Positions 34,972 to 43,464 of a stretch of 64,000 nt of DNA are shown here, piece by piece (within the stretch, counting starts at the first letter, position 1; each line of letters opens with the position of its first letter). The position numbers and the translations under genes were made by a program. A model generated the notes under the pieces. The model worked only from the letters and a program-made list of their open reading frames with translations, made no database searches and was not told the origin of the DNA. The stretch is taken from assembly GCF_022811685.1 (NCBI RefSeq), contig NZ_CP094532.1:2973984-3037983 (forward strand). The letters are read 5' to 3'. Origin of the DNA: Chryseobacterium suipulveris (lineage in GTDB: Bacteria; Bacteroidota; Bacteroidia; Flavobacteriales; Weeksellaceae).

Positions 34972-35826
34972 ATGCTTAACAAACTTGCAGCTTCCGAACT
35001 GGTTTTGAATGACGACGGAAGTGTTTACCACCTCAATTTGCTGCCGGAAGATATTGCCGGAAAAATTATTTTAGTGGGCGATCCTGATCGTGTACCGAAA
35101 GTTTCGAAATATTTTGACAAGATAGAAATCAAGAAAAACAAGCGTGAATTTTATACGCATACCGGAACTTTGCGCGGCGAAAGAATTACCGTAATGTCTT
35201 CAGGAATCGGGACCGAAAATATCGACATCGTGATGAACGAGCTCGATGCTTTGGTGAATATCGACCTGAAAAACAAGGAGTTCAAAACCGAACATACCGC
35301 ACTGGAACTTTTCCGACTTGGAACCTGCGGAAGTGTGAATCCCGATGTAGAAGTTGACAATATGCTGGTCACCCAAAATGTGGTGGGATTGGATGGATTG
35401 CTGCATTTCTATTCCGACTATCAGTTTGAGAACGAATTCTCCCGAAACTTTCTGGATAAATTCCCTTACGAAAAAATCAAGCCGATGTTGTACTTTGCAG
35501 ATTGGGCAGAAGAAATTTCCGACTATTACAAAGACGCAAAATACCACGGAAACACGGCAACTTTCCCAGGATTTTACGCTCCTCAAGGAAGACAACTTCG
35601 TTTGAAAGCGATCGACGACCAGTTCCTGGAAACGCTTAACGATTTGGGAGTGACCAATTTCGAAATGGAAACCTCTGCGATTTACGGACTCTCTAAATTG
35701 CTGGGACACAAAGCATTGACAGTAAACTGCGTCATCGCCAACAGAAGACGTGGCGAGTTTTCGGCGGACCACCACGCTTCAGAAAAAAATATGATCGAAT
35801 GGGTTTTGGATCGGATTATTCCTTAA
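34972..35826 (+). CDS. udp: Nucleoside phosphorylase, uridine-phosphorylase type
   Basis: Splits nucleosides with phosphate to give a base and ribose-1-phosphate. The 284-residue protein has the NP-1 motifs ILVGDPDRVPKVSKYF (phosphate site), SGIGTENIDIVMNEL, RLGTCGSVNPDV and FEMETSAIYGLSKLLGHKA. Uridine phosphorylase is the best match from memory, but purine nucleosides cannot be excluded. ATG 34972 is used since upstream codons come from repeats. A strong terminator follows. Confidence 0.85.
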   Translation: MLNKLAASELVLNDDGSVYHLNLLPEDIAGKIILVGDPDRVPKVSKYFDKIEIKKNKREFYTHTGTLRGERITVMSSGIGTENIDIVMNELDALVNIDLKNKEFKTEHTALELFRLGTCGSVNPDVEVDNMLVTQNVVGLDGLLHFYSDYQFENEFSRNFLDKFPYEKIKPMLYFADWAEEISDYYKDAKYHGNTATFPGFYAPQGRQLRLKAIDDQFLETLNDLGVTNFEMETSAIYGLSKLLGHKALTVNCVIANRRRGEFSADHHASEKNMIEWVLDRIIP

Positions 35827-35848
35827 TCAACCATCGAGAAAAACAGAG

Positions 35849-35880
35849 CAGGCCCGGAAATTTTTCGGGCCTGTTTTTTT
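35849..35880 (+). terminator. Terminator after the phosphorylase gene
   Basis: CAGGCCCG and CGGGCCTG pair perfectly around GAAATTTTT and are followed by seven Ts. Confidence 0.9.
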
Positions 35881-36016
35881 GATCATTTGTGTTTTCGGGA
35901 GTAGAATTCGCCCTCATCATTTTTGTAACACAAATATTGATCAATTTATTTTTTAAAGCAAATAAACCAAAACTCATTAGCTATTCAAAACCTACAACGA
36001 TTTGATTTACAAGCCG

Positions 36017-36900
36017 TTAAATATCGTTAAAGAGAACATAAGTATCTGTCTCGTTGGGAATATTCAACTTAGATCTTATTCTGTATTTCTTGTTTTGTAC
36101 CGTTCGTATAGAAGTAAAAGTATTGTTTGCGATTTCTTTTGAAGCGAAATTAAGTTTCAGCAAAGCACAAAATTGCAGTTCCGAAATTGAAAGTTTAGGA
36201 TCCAGCTGCAATAACTTCTGATCAAAATCCGGATAGAGGTCCAGAAACCGCGAATAAAAATTGGCATCGTTGTTCTTAGCAAGTTCAATGACTTCTTTTA
36301 GAGGAATTTTAGTCCGATATTACAGTTTCATTTTGCAGGTTGATTCTGTCTTTCGTGCTCGTCAGAAATTTTCAGGTATTCCGTGATCGTTTTCTTAAAA
36401 TTATCTAGCGCCTTTTCGGGTTGGGAAGTATGGGTGTAATTATCTGACAAAAGCTGATAGTTTTGTGCTTTTACCAAATAATCTTCGGGAAAACTGTTCT
36501 TACTTAAAAAATTTTGTGACTGCAAAAGTGTTTTCTCTGCCTCATCATATATGTGGAGGAAAGAAAGAACAATTCCCTGCCTGTTTAGTCCGATTGCATA
36601 AAGTCGGCTGTTTTTGGATGAATTAGCTCTACGTACGAGAACTTTGGCGATGGAGTAAGCTTCGTCGTAATCACCTTTTATAAAATAATAGAATGCTTTA
36701 TTGTTTAGAATTTCAAGTTCGGCAGGAGCATTTTGTTCGTCATGGGCTTTTTTTTCAAGGTTGAGAAGGTCATTGAAACCCTTTTCACGGTCAGATTTCA
36801 TTATCCCCTGATTTTCTTTGATCTGCTCAACAAGCAAATTTTCTTGCGCATAGAAAAGAAAAGAGAAAAATAGGAGAGAGAAACGAAGTAGTTTCATCAA
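36017..36900 (-). pseudogene. Broken TPR-LuxR type regulator
   Basis: The 5' part (36900-36328) codes for a signal peptide (MMKLLRFSLLFFSFLFYAQ) and two or three TPR repeats over 190 residues, then stops at TGA (36328-36330). The same frame reads on without a break through 105 codons that carry a LuxR-like helix-turn-helix (LSISELQFCALLKLNFASKEIANNTFTSIRTVQNKK). Relatives in Chryseobacterium have about 500-550 residues with more TPRs, a membrane helix and a coiled coil between these parts, which are missing here. It seems to be a gene with an internal deletion plus a stop codon. A short secreted TPR protein is the alternative. Confidence 0.75.
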
Positions 36901-36929
36901 GAAAAAAAATACGGACTAATACAAAATTA

Positions 36930-37487
36930 CTAATTTTTACAATGACAATCCACCAAATGGTCGCAAACCATTCCTGTTGCCTGCATGTGCGCGTAAACTA
37001 CAGTGGAACCAAGGAACTTAAATCCACGCTTCTTTAAATCTTTAGCTAAAGTATCAGAAATTTCCGTGGTTGCCGGAACTTCGCCCAGGGTTTTTGGATG
37101 GTTGACAATCGGTTTTCCACCTACAAAACTCCAGATGTATTTGGAAAAACTACCGAATTCTTTTTGGACTTCCATGAATTTCTGGGCATTGTTGATCGTC
37201 GCCAAAATCTTAAGCCGGTTTCGGATGATTCCCGAGTTTTGCATTAATTCTTCAACTTTAGATTCACTGTATTTTGCGATTTTTTTATAATTAAAATTGT
37301 CAAACGCGTTCCTGAAATTTTCTCTCTTGTTCAAAATCGTGTACCACGAAAGTCCTGCCTGGAAACTTTCCAGCACCAGAAACTCGAAGATTGTTTCGTC
37401 GCCATAAACCGGTTTTCCCCATTCGTCGTCGTGATATTTGCGGTAGAGGTCGTCTTTCTCACACCAACCGCAGCGGATTAATTCCAT
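36930..37487 (-). CDS. tag: DNA-3-methyladenine glycosylase I
   Basis: Removes 3-methyladenine from DNA. The 185-residue protein begins RCGWCEKDDLYRKYHDDEWGKPVYGDE, the Tag signature with the zinc Cys, has ESFQAGLSWYTILNKRE in the helix-hairpin-helix area and ends HMQATGMVCDHLVDCHC with the other zinc ligands. Complete and typical. Confidence 0.96.
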   Translation of the reverse strand: MELIRCGWCEKDDLYRKYHDDEWGKPVYGDETIFEFLVLESFQAGLSWYTILNKRENFRNAFDNFNYKKIAKYSESKVEELMQNSGIIRNRLKILATINNAQKFMEVQKEFGSFSKYIWSFVGGKPIVNHPKTLGEVPATTEISDTLAKDLKKRGFKFLGSTVVYAHMQATGMVCDHLVDCHCKN

Positions 37488-37502
37488 TGTTTAAAGTTTT
37501 AC

Positions 37503-37510
37503 CAAAAATA
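37503..37510 (-). promoter_or_regulatory. TATTTTTG -7 box for tag
   Basis: Matches TAnnTTTG, 15 bases before the ATG. Confidence 0.45.
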
Positions 37511-37685
37511 AGGAATGATTTTATTCCGAAAGTCGTAAATGATTTTAATCTGATAGAAATATTGGGAAAACTTTGTGATATGTTTAACATAACATTAAAA
37601 TATTTAGGAATGGTTGTTGTTATTTAACATAATATCAAATTAGATTTTTTCATTAACCAAATGTTTAACACAAAATAAAATTATT

Positions 37686-37985
37686 ATGGACACACAGGAT
37701 TATAACAAAGCTGAAAACGCTGTTGACAAAGCAAAATGGACGATCAACGACTATGCAGATCGCGCAAAGGACTACATCCGCGAGCAGCGTGAAAAAAATG
37801 AAGAACCTACCCACGAAGGTTGGATGGAACGCGCAAGAAACAATATTTCTGACGCGTGGGAAGATACCAAAGACGCTGTTTCGAACGCTTGGGAAACGAC
37901 AAAAGATTTAGCTGACGATGCCTGGGAAAAAACCAAAGACGCAGCTGAAGACGCAAAAGCAGAAGTAAGAAAAGCGACCAACTAA
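37686..37985 (+). CDS. Small acidic amphipathic-helix protein (LEA-like)
   Basis: A 99-residue soluble protein without signal peptide. It is nearly all helix, with 11-residue-like units: DAWEDTKDAVSNAWETTKD, then LADDAWEKTKDAAEDAKAEV. This resembles group 3 LEA proteins and YtxH/CsbD-like stress proteins. A role in desiccation, osmotic or general stress is possible but not shown. Own terminator downstream, AT-rich 198-base region upstream. Confidence 0.75.
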   Translation: MDTQDYNKAENAVDKAKWTINDYADRAKDYIREQREKNEEPTHEGWMERARNNISDAWEDTKDAVSNAWETTKDLADDAWEKTKDAAEDAKAEVRKATN

Positions 37986-38004
37986 TTCATAACTTCATAT
38001 TGAG

Positions 38005-38037
38005 AAGGAAGCCAATGTATTTTGGCTTCCTTTTTTT
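38005..38037 (+). terminator. Terminator after the LEA-like gene
   Basis: AAGGAAGCCAA and TTGGCTTCCTT (11 perfect pairs) around a short loop, then a T-run. Confidence 0.9.
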
Positions 38038-38059
38038 ATGCGAAAAACAATATATTTCT

Positions 38060-38067
38060 TACTTTTG
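38060..38067 (+). promoter_or_regulatory. TACTTTTG -7 box for fabI
   Basis: Matches TAnnTTTG, 17 bases before the ATG and just after the upstream terminator. Confidence 0.5.
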
Positions 38068-38084
38068 TTTTTAAAATAAATATT

Positions 38085-38891
38085 ATGTCATACGGATTAT
38101 TAAAAGGGAAAAAGGGAATTATTTTCGGCGCGCTGAATGAGCAGTCGATCGCCTGGAAAGTTGCGGAAAGATGCCACGAAGAAGGAGCAGAATTCATCCT
38201 CTCGAACGCGCCGATCGCCATGAGAATGGGTGAACTGAACGCACTTGCCGAAAAAACCGGTTCTGAAGTAATCGGTGCAGATGCAACCTCTATTGAAGAT
38301 CTGGAAAAACTTTTTGACGCGGCAATCGCAAAATTTGGCAAAATCGACTTCATCCTGCACTCCATCGGAATGTCCGTAAACGTGAGAAAAGGGAAACACT
38401 ATACCGAAATGAACTACGACTGGCTCGAAAAGGGTTGGGACGTGTCGTCGGTTTCCTTCCACAAAGTGATGCGCGTTGCCTGGGAAAAAAACTGTATGAA
38501 CGAATGGGGATCAATCCTTGCGCTGACTTATATTGCGGCACAGCGTACATTCCCGGATTACAACGACATGGCAGATAACAAATCGTACCTGGAAAGTATC
38601 GCGAGAACTTTCGGTTATTATTGGGGCGAAAGAAAAGTGAGGGTCAACACGATTTCTCAGTCGCCAACGATGACCACTGCAGGCAGCGGTGTGAAAGGTT
38701 TTACCGGATTTATGGGATACGCGGAAGATATGTCGCCACTCGGAAACGCCGATGCACTCGACTGCGCGAATTATTGCGTCGCAATGTTTTCGGACCTTAC
38801 CAAAAAGGTAACGATGCAGAACCTCTACAACGATGGCGGTTTCAGCAATACCGGAGTTTCGCAAAAAGTGGTGGAGAAATATGATGAGTAA
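38085..38891 (+). CDS. fabI: Enoyl-ACP reductase (NADH), FabI
   Basis: Reduces enoyl-ACP in the last step of fatty acid elongation. A 268-residue SDR-type protein with KKGIIFGALNEQSIAWK (FabI nucleotide motif), DFILHSIGMS, the catalytic Tyr-X6-Lys (YNDMADNK) and NTISQSPTMTTAGSG. The FabI-type Tyr-X6-Lys spacing separates it from ordinary SDR enzymes. ATG 38085 fits the family start (MSYGLLKGK). Confidence 0.95.
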   Translation: MSYGLLKGKKGIIFGALNEQSIAWKVAERCHEEGAEFILSNAPIAMRMGELNALAEKTGSEVIGADATSIEDLEKLFDAAIAKFGKIDFILHSIGMSVNVRKGKHYTEMNYDWLEKGWDVSSVSFHKVMRVAWEKNCMNEWGSILALTYIAAQRTFPDYNDMADNKSYLESIARTFGYYWGERKVRVNTISQSPTMTTAGSGVKGFTGFMGYAEDMSPLGNADALDCANYCVAMFSDLTKKVTMQNLYNDGGFSNTGVSQKVVEKYDE

Positions 38892-38907
38892 TTAGTAATT
38901 ATAACAG

Positions 38908-38934
38908 AAAACCGTCGAAATGACGGTTTTTTTT
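38908..38934. terminator. Terminator between fabI and the GH3-like gene
   Basis: AAAACCGTC and GACGGTTTT with a 5-base loop and Ts after it; the minus-strand stop of the GH3-like gene lies at its edge, so it may serve both strands. Confidence 0.85.
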
Positions 38935-40447
38935 ATTGGTTCATTTTCAGAAGCGGTTCGATGTATTCTCGGTCGTTACTCAATCGGGGAACCTTATTTT
39001 GTCCGCCCAATTTGCCGCGTTCCGACATCCAGTTATAGAAAAGCTGAGGTTTTGCAACGTGAATAATCGGTTTCTTCAACGTCATATTGTTATAGCGTTT
39101 CGCCTCGTAATCGGAGTTCACGGATTTTAAATGATTGTCGAAAAGTTCCGTGAAGCGGTCGAGATCTTCAGGTTCCTTGGTAAATTCGAAAATCCATTCG
39201 TGTGCACCGCTTTCGCCGTCTTTCATAAAAACCGGAGCTCCCGTAAAATCGCAAACTGAAGAATCCGTTGATTCACAAGCTTTTGTCAGTGCTGTTTCTA
39301 CGTTGTCGATCATCAGTTCTTCACCGAACGCATTGATGTAATGTTTGGTTCTTCCCGAAATTTTTATTCTGAAAGGATTTAAGGAAGTAAAACGAACCGT
39401 GTCACCAATCAGATAGCGCCATAATCCGCTGTTGGTGGTAATCACCATGGCGTAATTTTTCCCGATTTCTACTTCTTCCAAAGGAATGGCTTCAAGGTTA
39501 TTCGGGTTGAATTGGTCCATCGGAATAAACTCATAGAAAATTCCATAATCGAGCATCAGCAACATTTCGTCGCTCCCAAACTGATCCTGGATTCCGAAGA
39601 AACCTTCTGAGGCGTTGTAGATTTCGTAATAGTTGATGTCTTTTCCGATTATTTTTCGGTATTGTTCACGATAGGGTTGGAAGCTGATTCCACCGTGGAA
39701 AAAAACTTCCAGATTCGGCCATAATTCTGAAATGTTTGCATGACCGGTTTCGTTTAAAATCCTTTGCAGCAATACCATCATCCAGCTCGGAACGCCGGTC
39801 AAGCTTCCCACGTCTTCATTTTTTACTTCGGACACGATTGCTTTCAGCTTGCTTTCCCATTCCGACATTAATGAAACCTTCTTACTCGGAGTGGTGGTGA
39901 TTTCAACCCAGAACGGCAGGTTTTCAATCATAATCGCAGAAAGGTCGCCGAATTTGGTGTTGAAATGTTCGTACAGTTCCGAACTTCCACCGAGACGGAG
40001 GTTTTTGTTGGAGAACAAATTGTTTTCAGGGTGATTGTTGGCGTAAATGGAAAGCAAATCTTTTCCCGCTTTGAAATGGCAGTCTTCAAGTGCCTCATCC
40101 GAAATGGGGATGAACTTGCTTTTTGCATTGGTCGTTCCGGAGGATTTTGCAAACCTTCTGATATTTCCCGGCCAGAAAATATCCGCCATTCCCTGTCTTG
40201 CTTTTTCGATATAGGGCTCGAAATCCTCGTAGGTCACAATCGGAACATTTCTGCGGAAATCTCCGTAATTGGAAACGGAACTGAAGCCGTGGATTTTCCC
40301 GTAGTCGGTGTTTTCGGCAAAATAAAGTTGGGAGAAGAGTACGCCATTCTGGGTTTCAACAGGATGCTTCATAAAGTTCTGAATCTGGTCGATTCTCTGC
40401 CGTATGAACCAGTTGACTACCGTGTTGAAAAGCGCTTTTGTTGCCAT
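38933..40447 (-). CDS. GH3-family acyl-adenylating protein
   Basis: A 504-residue homologue of plant GH3/JAR1 enzymes, which join carboxylic acids to amino acids through an acyl-adenylate. AKSSGTTNAKSKFIP is the ATP-binding motif, YNASEGFFGIQD the second motif, and IGDTVRFTS the third. Family members in Bacteroidota are common but their substrates are unknown. The -7 box lies only 5 bases before the ATG. Confidence 0.88.
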   Translation of the reverse strand: MATKALFNTVVNWFIRQRIDQIQNFMKHPVETQNGVLFSQLYFAENTDYGKIHGFSSVSNYGDFRRNVPIVTYEDFEPYIEKARQGMADIFWPGNIRRFAKSSGTTNAKSKFIPISDEALEDCHFKAGKDLLSIYANNHPENNLFSNKNLRLGGSSELYEHFNTKFGDLSAIMIENLPFWVEITTTPSKKVSLMSEWESKLKAIVSEVKNEDVGSLTGVPSWMMVLLQRILNETGHANISELWPNLEVFFHGGISFQPYREQYRKIIGKDINYYEIYNASEGFFGIQDQFGSDEMLLMLDYGIFYEFIPMDQFNPNNLEAIPLEEVEIGKNYAMVITTNSGLWRYLIGDTVRFTSLNPFRIKISGRTKHYINAFGEELMIDNVETALTKACESTDSSVCDFTGAPVFMKDGESGAHEWIFEFTKEPEDLDRFTELFDNHLKSVNSDYEAKRYNNMTLKKPIIHVAKPQLFYNWMSERGKLGGQNKVPRLSNDREYIEPLLKMNQ

Positions 40448-40452
40448 AAAAG

Positions 40453-40460
40453 CAAATATA
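40453..40460 (-). promoter_or_regulatory. TATATTTG -7 box directly before the GH3-like start
   Basis: Five bases from the start codon on the minus strand, so a leaderless transcript is predicted. No -33 TTG at normal spacing. Confidence 0.4.
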
Positions 40461-40610
40461 ATATTTTTCTGCTAAAAAAATCTGGGCAATAAGAAATTCC
40501 GTACTGTCGAGTTGGAAATAAGTTACATAGAACGCAACATTATTGTTATGTGAGTTGTGAACTATTTATTTGTTGTTGGTTGAAACGCAAAGGATTTATT
40601 TTAGAAATAC

Positions 40611-40705
40611 CCTATTTTAAGATGGCAAAGTTCTGGTTCCTCTTCACCAAATTGATGAAGCGCGCACTTAGTCAGCGGAGTTGTTCGCAATCTTTTCTTA
40701 GCTTA
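40611..40705. repeat. Non-coding repeat, copy 1
   Basis: Aligns with 62371-62461: GGCAAAGTT, TTGATGAAGCG, CTTAGTCAGCGGA and TTGTTCGCAATCTTT occur in the same order and spacing. The rest of the 466-base gap 40448-40913 holds more CGCAAAGG-type words, one promoter to each side and no gene. Confidence 0.8.
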
Positions 40706-40852
40706 ATCTAGAATAGCTAATATCAATCTTTGCGATTTTGCTACTTCTATATTTTCGTTAGCTGTCACACTTAACAAGAATGCAATCGACGCATACTTTT
40801 TTATTTCTACCGGTTTTATCAATGTTAAAGATTTATTAAAGTAATCCCGCTA

Positions 40853-40885
40853 TTTTGGAATTGGTCTAAATAATGGCTAAATTTG
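40853..40885 (+). promoter_or_regulatory. Promoter of the superoxide dismutase gene
   Basis: TTTTG, 20 bases, TAAATTTG, then about 28 bases to the ATG: a full Bacteroidota promoter. Confidence 0.75.
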
Positions 40886-40913
40886 GGTATTAATAATTTA
40901 AACAAAAAAAGTT

Positions 40914-41510
40914 ATGGCATTCGAATTACCGAAATTGGGATATGCTTACGATGCATTGGAACCCACTATAGACGCAAAAACGATGGAGATTCACCACACG
41001 AAACACCATCAAGCATACATTGATAATTTAAACAAAGCAATTGCAGGAACCGATCTCGAAGGAAAAACAATTGAAGAAATCTGCAAAACCGGCACCGATA
41101 AAGCTGCGGTAAGAAACAACGGTGGTGGTCACTATAATCATACGTTGTTCTGGGAAATCCTCACTCCGGGGGGAAGCAAAGAACCTGTAGGAAACGTAAA
41201 AGCGGCAATCGAAGCTTACGGAGGTTTCGAGAAATTCAAAACCGATTTCGCTGAAGCGGCAAAAACAAGATTCGGTTCAGGATGGGCTTGGTTGTGTAAA
41301 AAAGACGACGGTTCAGTTGCGGTTTGCTCTTCACCAAATCAGGACAATCCACTGATGCCAGTCGCAGACTGCAAAGGAACTCCGGTTTTGGGACTTGATG
41401 TTTGGGAACACGCTTATTACCTGCATTACCAAAACAGAAGACCGGATTATGTGACCGCATTTTTCGATGTGATCAACTGGGATAAAGTTGAGGAAAAATT
41501 CAACGGATAA
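40914..41510 (+). CDS. Superoxide dismutase, Fe/Mn family
   Basis: Converts superoxide to oxygen and peroxide. Metal ligands are visible: His27 ([12 protein letters not shown]), the His in HYNHTLFWE, and Asp and His in [19 protein letters not shown]. 198 residues, family-typical, cytosolic (no signal). The sequence does not tell iron from manganese with certainty. Clear promoter and terminator make it a single-gene unit. Confidence 0.95.
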   Translation: MAFELPKLGYAYDALEPTIDAKTMEIHHTKHHQAYIDNLNKAIAGTDLEGKTIEEICKTGTDKAAVRNNGGGHYNHTLFWEILTPGGSKEPVGNVKAAIEAYGGFEKFKTDFAEAAKTRFGSGWAWLCKKDDGSVAVCSSPNQDNPLMPVADCKGTPVLGLDVWEHAYYLHYQNRRPDYVTAFFDVINWDKVEEKFNG

Positions 41511-41531
41511 AACATTAAAATTAAACTATAT

Positions 41532-41565
41532 AAAAAGGTTCGGGAAAATTCCTGAACCTTTTTTG
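41532..41565. terminator. Terminator after superoxide dismutase, bidirectional shape
   Basis: AAAAAGGTTCGGG pairs with CCTGAACCTTTTT around AAAATT. A/T tails on both sides suit the plus-strand gene and the minus-strand gene ending at 41572. Confidence 0.85.
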
Positions 41566-41571
41566 TAATCA

Positions 41572-41985
41572 TTACCGAACATCTGTCATACTCAGTCCGT
41601 TCAGTTTTAATCCGTATTTCCATTGCACGAAGGCAAAAACCTGATAGAGTTTGTACTCAAACAGTATCCCGTAATTTTCATTAGGATTGTATTCGATAGA
41701 AGATTCGATCACGTTTCGGTATCTTCCTGAAAAATAGTAGGAATTCCATTCGCTAACCAAAAAGCTGTTTTTGGTTTTCAAATAGGATTCGCTGTACATA
41801 CTCATCGGTTTTGCGATTGCATTCAGAAAATAGCTCCATTGCGAATCCAAGACTTCGATGTCCCATTCGCCGTCATCATTTTTTTCCGGCCTCATCGAGA
41901 CTTTATCGCCTTCTTTTGGAATATTCTGTGTCGAACAACTGGCGGTGAAAAGCAACAATCCAAATATTAAGATCAGTTTTTTCAT
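41572..41985 (-). CDS. Small lipoprotein, DUF6146-like
   Basis: A 137-residue predicted lipoprotein (LLLFTASC, Cys at 17). The mature part has WDIEVLDSQWSYFL, PMSMYSESYLKTKN and LVSEWN, which I recall from the Bacteroidota family DUF6146; function unknown. A single gene with a 70-90-base gap to its neighbours. Family name from memory. Confidence 0.7.
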   Translation of the reverse strand: MKKLILIFGLLLFTASCSTQNIPKEGDKVSMRPEKNDDGEWDIEVLDSQWSYFLNAIAKPMSMYSESYLKTKNSFLVSEWNSYYFSGRYRNVIESSIEYNPNENYGILFEYKLYQVFAFVQWKYGLKLNGLSMTDVR

Positions 41986-42063
41986 TTTGTTTTAAGGTTA
42001 AGGATTTTAAAAACATCAAATCAAGAGCCAAAAAAAGCCGTTTCGAAAAACGGCCTATTATTG

Positions 42064-43260
42064 TTAATTTTCTGCTTCTCTTTGCAGTACGACAAACGCC
42101 GGGAAGTGGTCGCTGTAACCGCCTGTATATTTATCGCCGTTCCAGGATCGGAATGGGTAACCTTTCCAGTTGCCTTCTTTGGTGATGAGATAAGCTGGAG
42201 CATAAAGTTCCGCTTTAAAAACCGAAAAGTCTTTTCCAACTTTGTCGGAAACCAAGTTTCCCGATACGATAATCTGGTCAAATAAATTCGGTGCATCCTG
42301 ATAAGCAAGTGAAGCAACCCCTTTTTTGTAAAGAGGGTACATTAAGTTCAGGTACGGAGTATCATTGCTCAATTCTTTTTGGCTGCCTACAGCTTTCAAA
42401 TAATTCTTCAAACTGGAACTTACGGGATCATCGTTAAAGTCACCCATCGCGATCAGTTTTGTGGATGGATCCTGTGCTCGGATGCTGTCCATTTGTTGTT
42501 TAAGAACTACCGCGGCCGCATTTCTCTTCGGAAGCGATCGCGCTTCACCCCCACTTCTTGACGGCCAGTGATTCATAAAAACAGCCACCTTTTCGTTATC
42601 AAGAAATCCTGTAACCACAAGAATATCACGGGTGTAGCTTCTTTTTCCTTCATCATAAATCTTTATTTCCTTCTTCAAAGAATTGGTTGGCGTAAACCTT
42701 CTTTTCTGGTAAATGAGCGCAACATCAATTCCTCTCGCGTCATAAGAATTATAGTGGATGATTCCGTAATCATACTTAGCCAAAGTCGGATGTTTCACCA
42801 AATCCTGCACTACCTGTCTGTTCTCCACCTCGATCAAACCTACCATAGCAGGAGCGGTTCTGGTGTACTGTGCTCCCATTTCGGAAATAACTTTTGCAAC
42901 GTTATCCAATTTGTGGTTGTAATTTTTGGTATTCCAGTTTTTGGCGCTTTTTGAGGTGAAATCGTCCGCAAGAATTTGCTTTCTGATCACTTTTTTTCCT
43001 TTTAGGAGCTGGTCGTTCCATTCTCCTTTATAATCTTCTGTAGTTTCCAGATACTGAAGCGAATCCAACGGAACACTTCTGTGGAATGCCGGATTGCTAA
43101 TGTCTTTAGTACCATCGATATAGTCTGCTGATGCAATCGTGTCCCAAAGGTTCTCCACATTCAGGAATCCGACTGTAGCTACTCTTCTGAGCTGTCCTTT
43201 TTGCTGGGCAAAGGAAAAACAAAATATTGCCAATAATGCTAAGCTTAGTATTTTTTTCAT
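42064..43260 (-). CDS. Secreted endonuclease/exonuclease/phosphatase-family protein
   Basis: A 398-residue EEP-fold hydrolase with signal peptide (MKKILSLALLAIFCFSFAQ). EEP motifs are in order: FLNVENLWD (Asn/Asp), GLIEVENRQV (metal Glu), RGIDVALIY, VFMNHWPSR (His), AMGDFNDDP (Asp/Asn) and SDHFPAF (Asp-His). The family covers DNases, lipid and sugar phosphatases, so the substrate is open. It diverges from the TonB receptor and DUF5689 lipoprotein over a 204-base shared promoter region, which suggests one function. ATG 43260 is set by the signal peptide. Confidence 0.88.
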   Translation of the reverse strand: MKKILSLALLAIFCFSFAQQKGQLRRVATVGFLNVENLWDTIASADYIDGTKDISNPAFHRSVPLDSLQYLETTEDYKGEWNDQLLKGKKVIRKQILADDFTSKSAKNWNTKNYNHKLDNVAKVISEMGAQYTRTAPAMVGLIEVENRQVVQDLVKHPTLAKYDYGIIHYNSYDARGIDVALIYQKRRFTPTNSLKKEIKIYDEGKRSYTRDILVVTGFLDNEKVAVFMNHWPSRSGGEARSLPKRNAAAVVLKQQMDSIRAQDPSTKLIAMGDFNDDPVSSSLKNYLKAVGSQKELSNDTPYLNLMYPLYKKGVASLAYQDAPNLFDQIIVSGNLVSDKVGKDFSVFKAELYAPAYLITKEGNWKGYPFRSWNGDKYTGGYSDHFPAFVVLQREAEN

Positions 43261-43284
43261 TTTATTAATCAAAATATTGAGATG

Positions 43285-43292
43285 CAAATCTA
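43285..43292 (-). promoter_or_regulatory. TAGATTTG -7 box for the EEP gene
   Basis: Matches TAnnTTTG, 24 bases before the ATG. Confidence 0.55.
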
Positions 43293-43397
43293 AGTAATAA
43301 ATTATCACGTTGGGAACTAATTTTTGTCAGCCCATTTTTTTTAATGTTTTTTTAACAATAAAAGTGTTAAAAAAGAAGAATCTATTAAATTTTAGAG

Positions 43398-43405
43398 TAA
43401 ATTTG
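43398..43405 (+). promoter_or_regulatory. TAAATTTG -7 box for the TonB receptor operon
   Basis: Matches TAnnTTTG, 59 bases before the ATG, leaving an AT-rich leader. Faces the box at 43285 in the same intergenic region. Confidence 0.55.
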
Positions 43406-43464
43406 CAGTCCCAGTTTTAACAAACTGATTTTTAGCTCGAAAAAAGTTATTAATATATTTAAAC

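Noticed and set aside
36017..36211. A stand-alone 64-residue helix-turn-helix protein
   Set aside because: Its frame continues upstream in phase with the TPR part and only a TTG could start it, so it is the 3' part of one broken gene.
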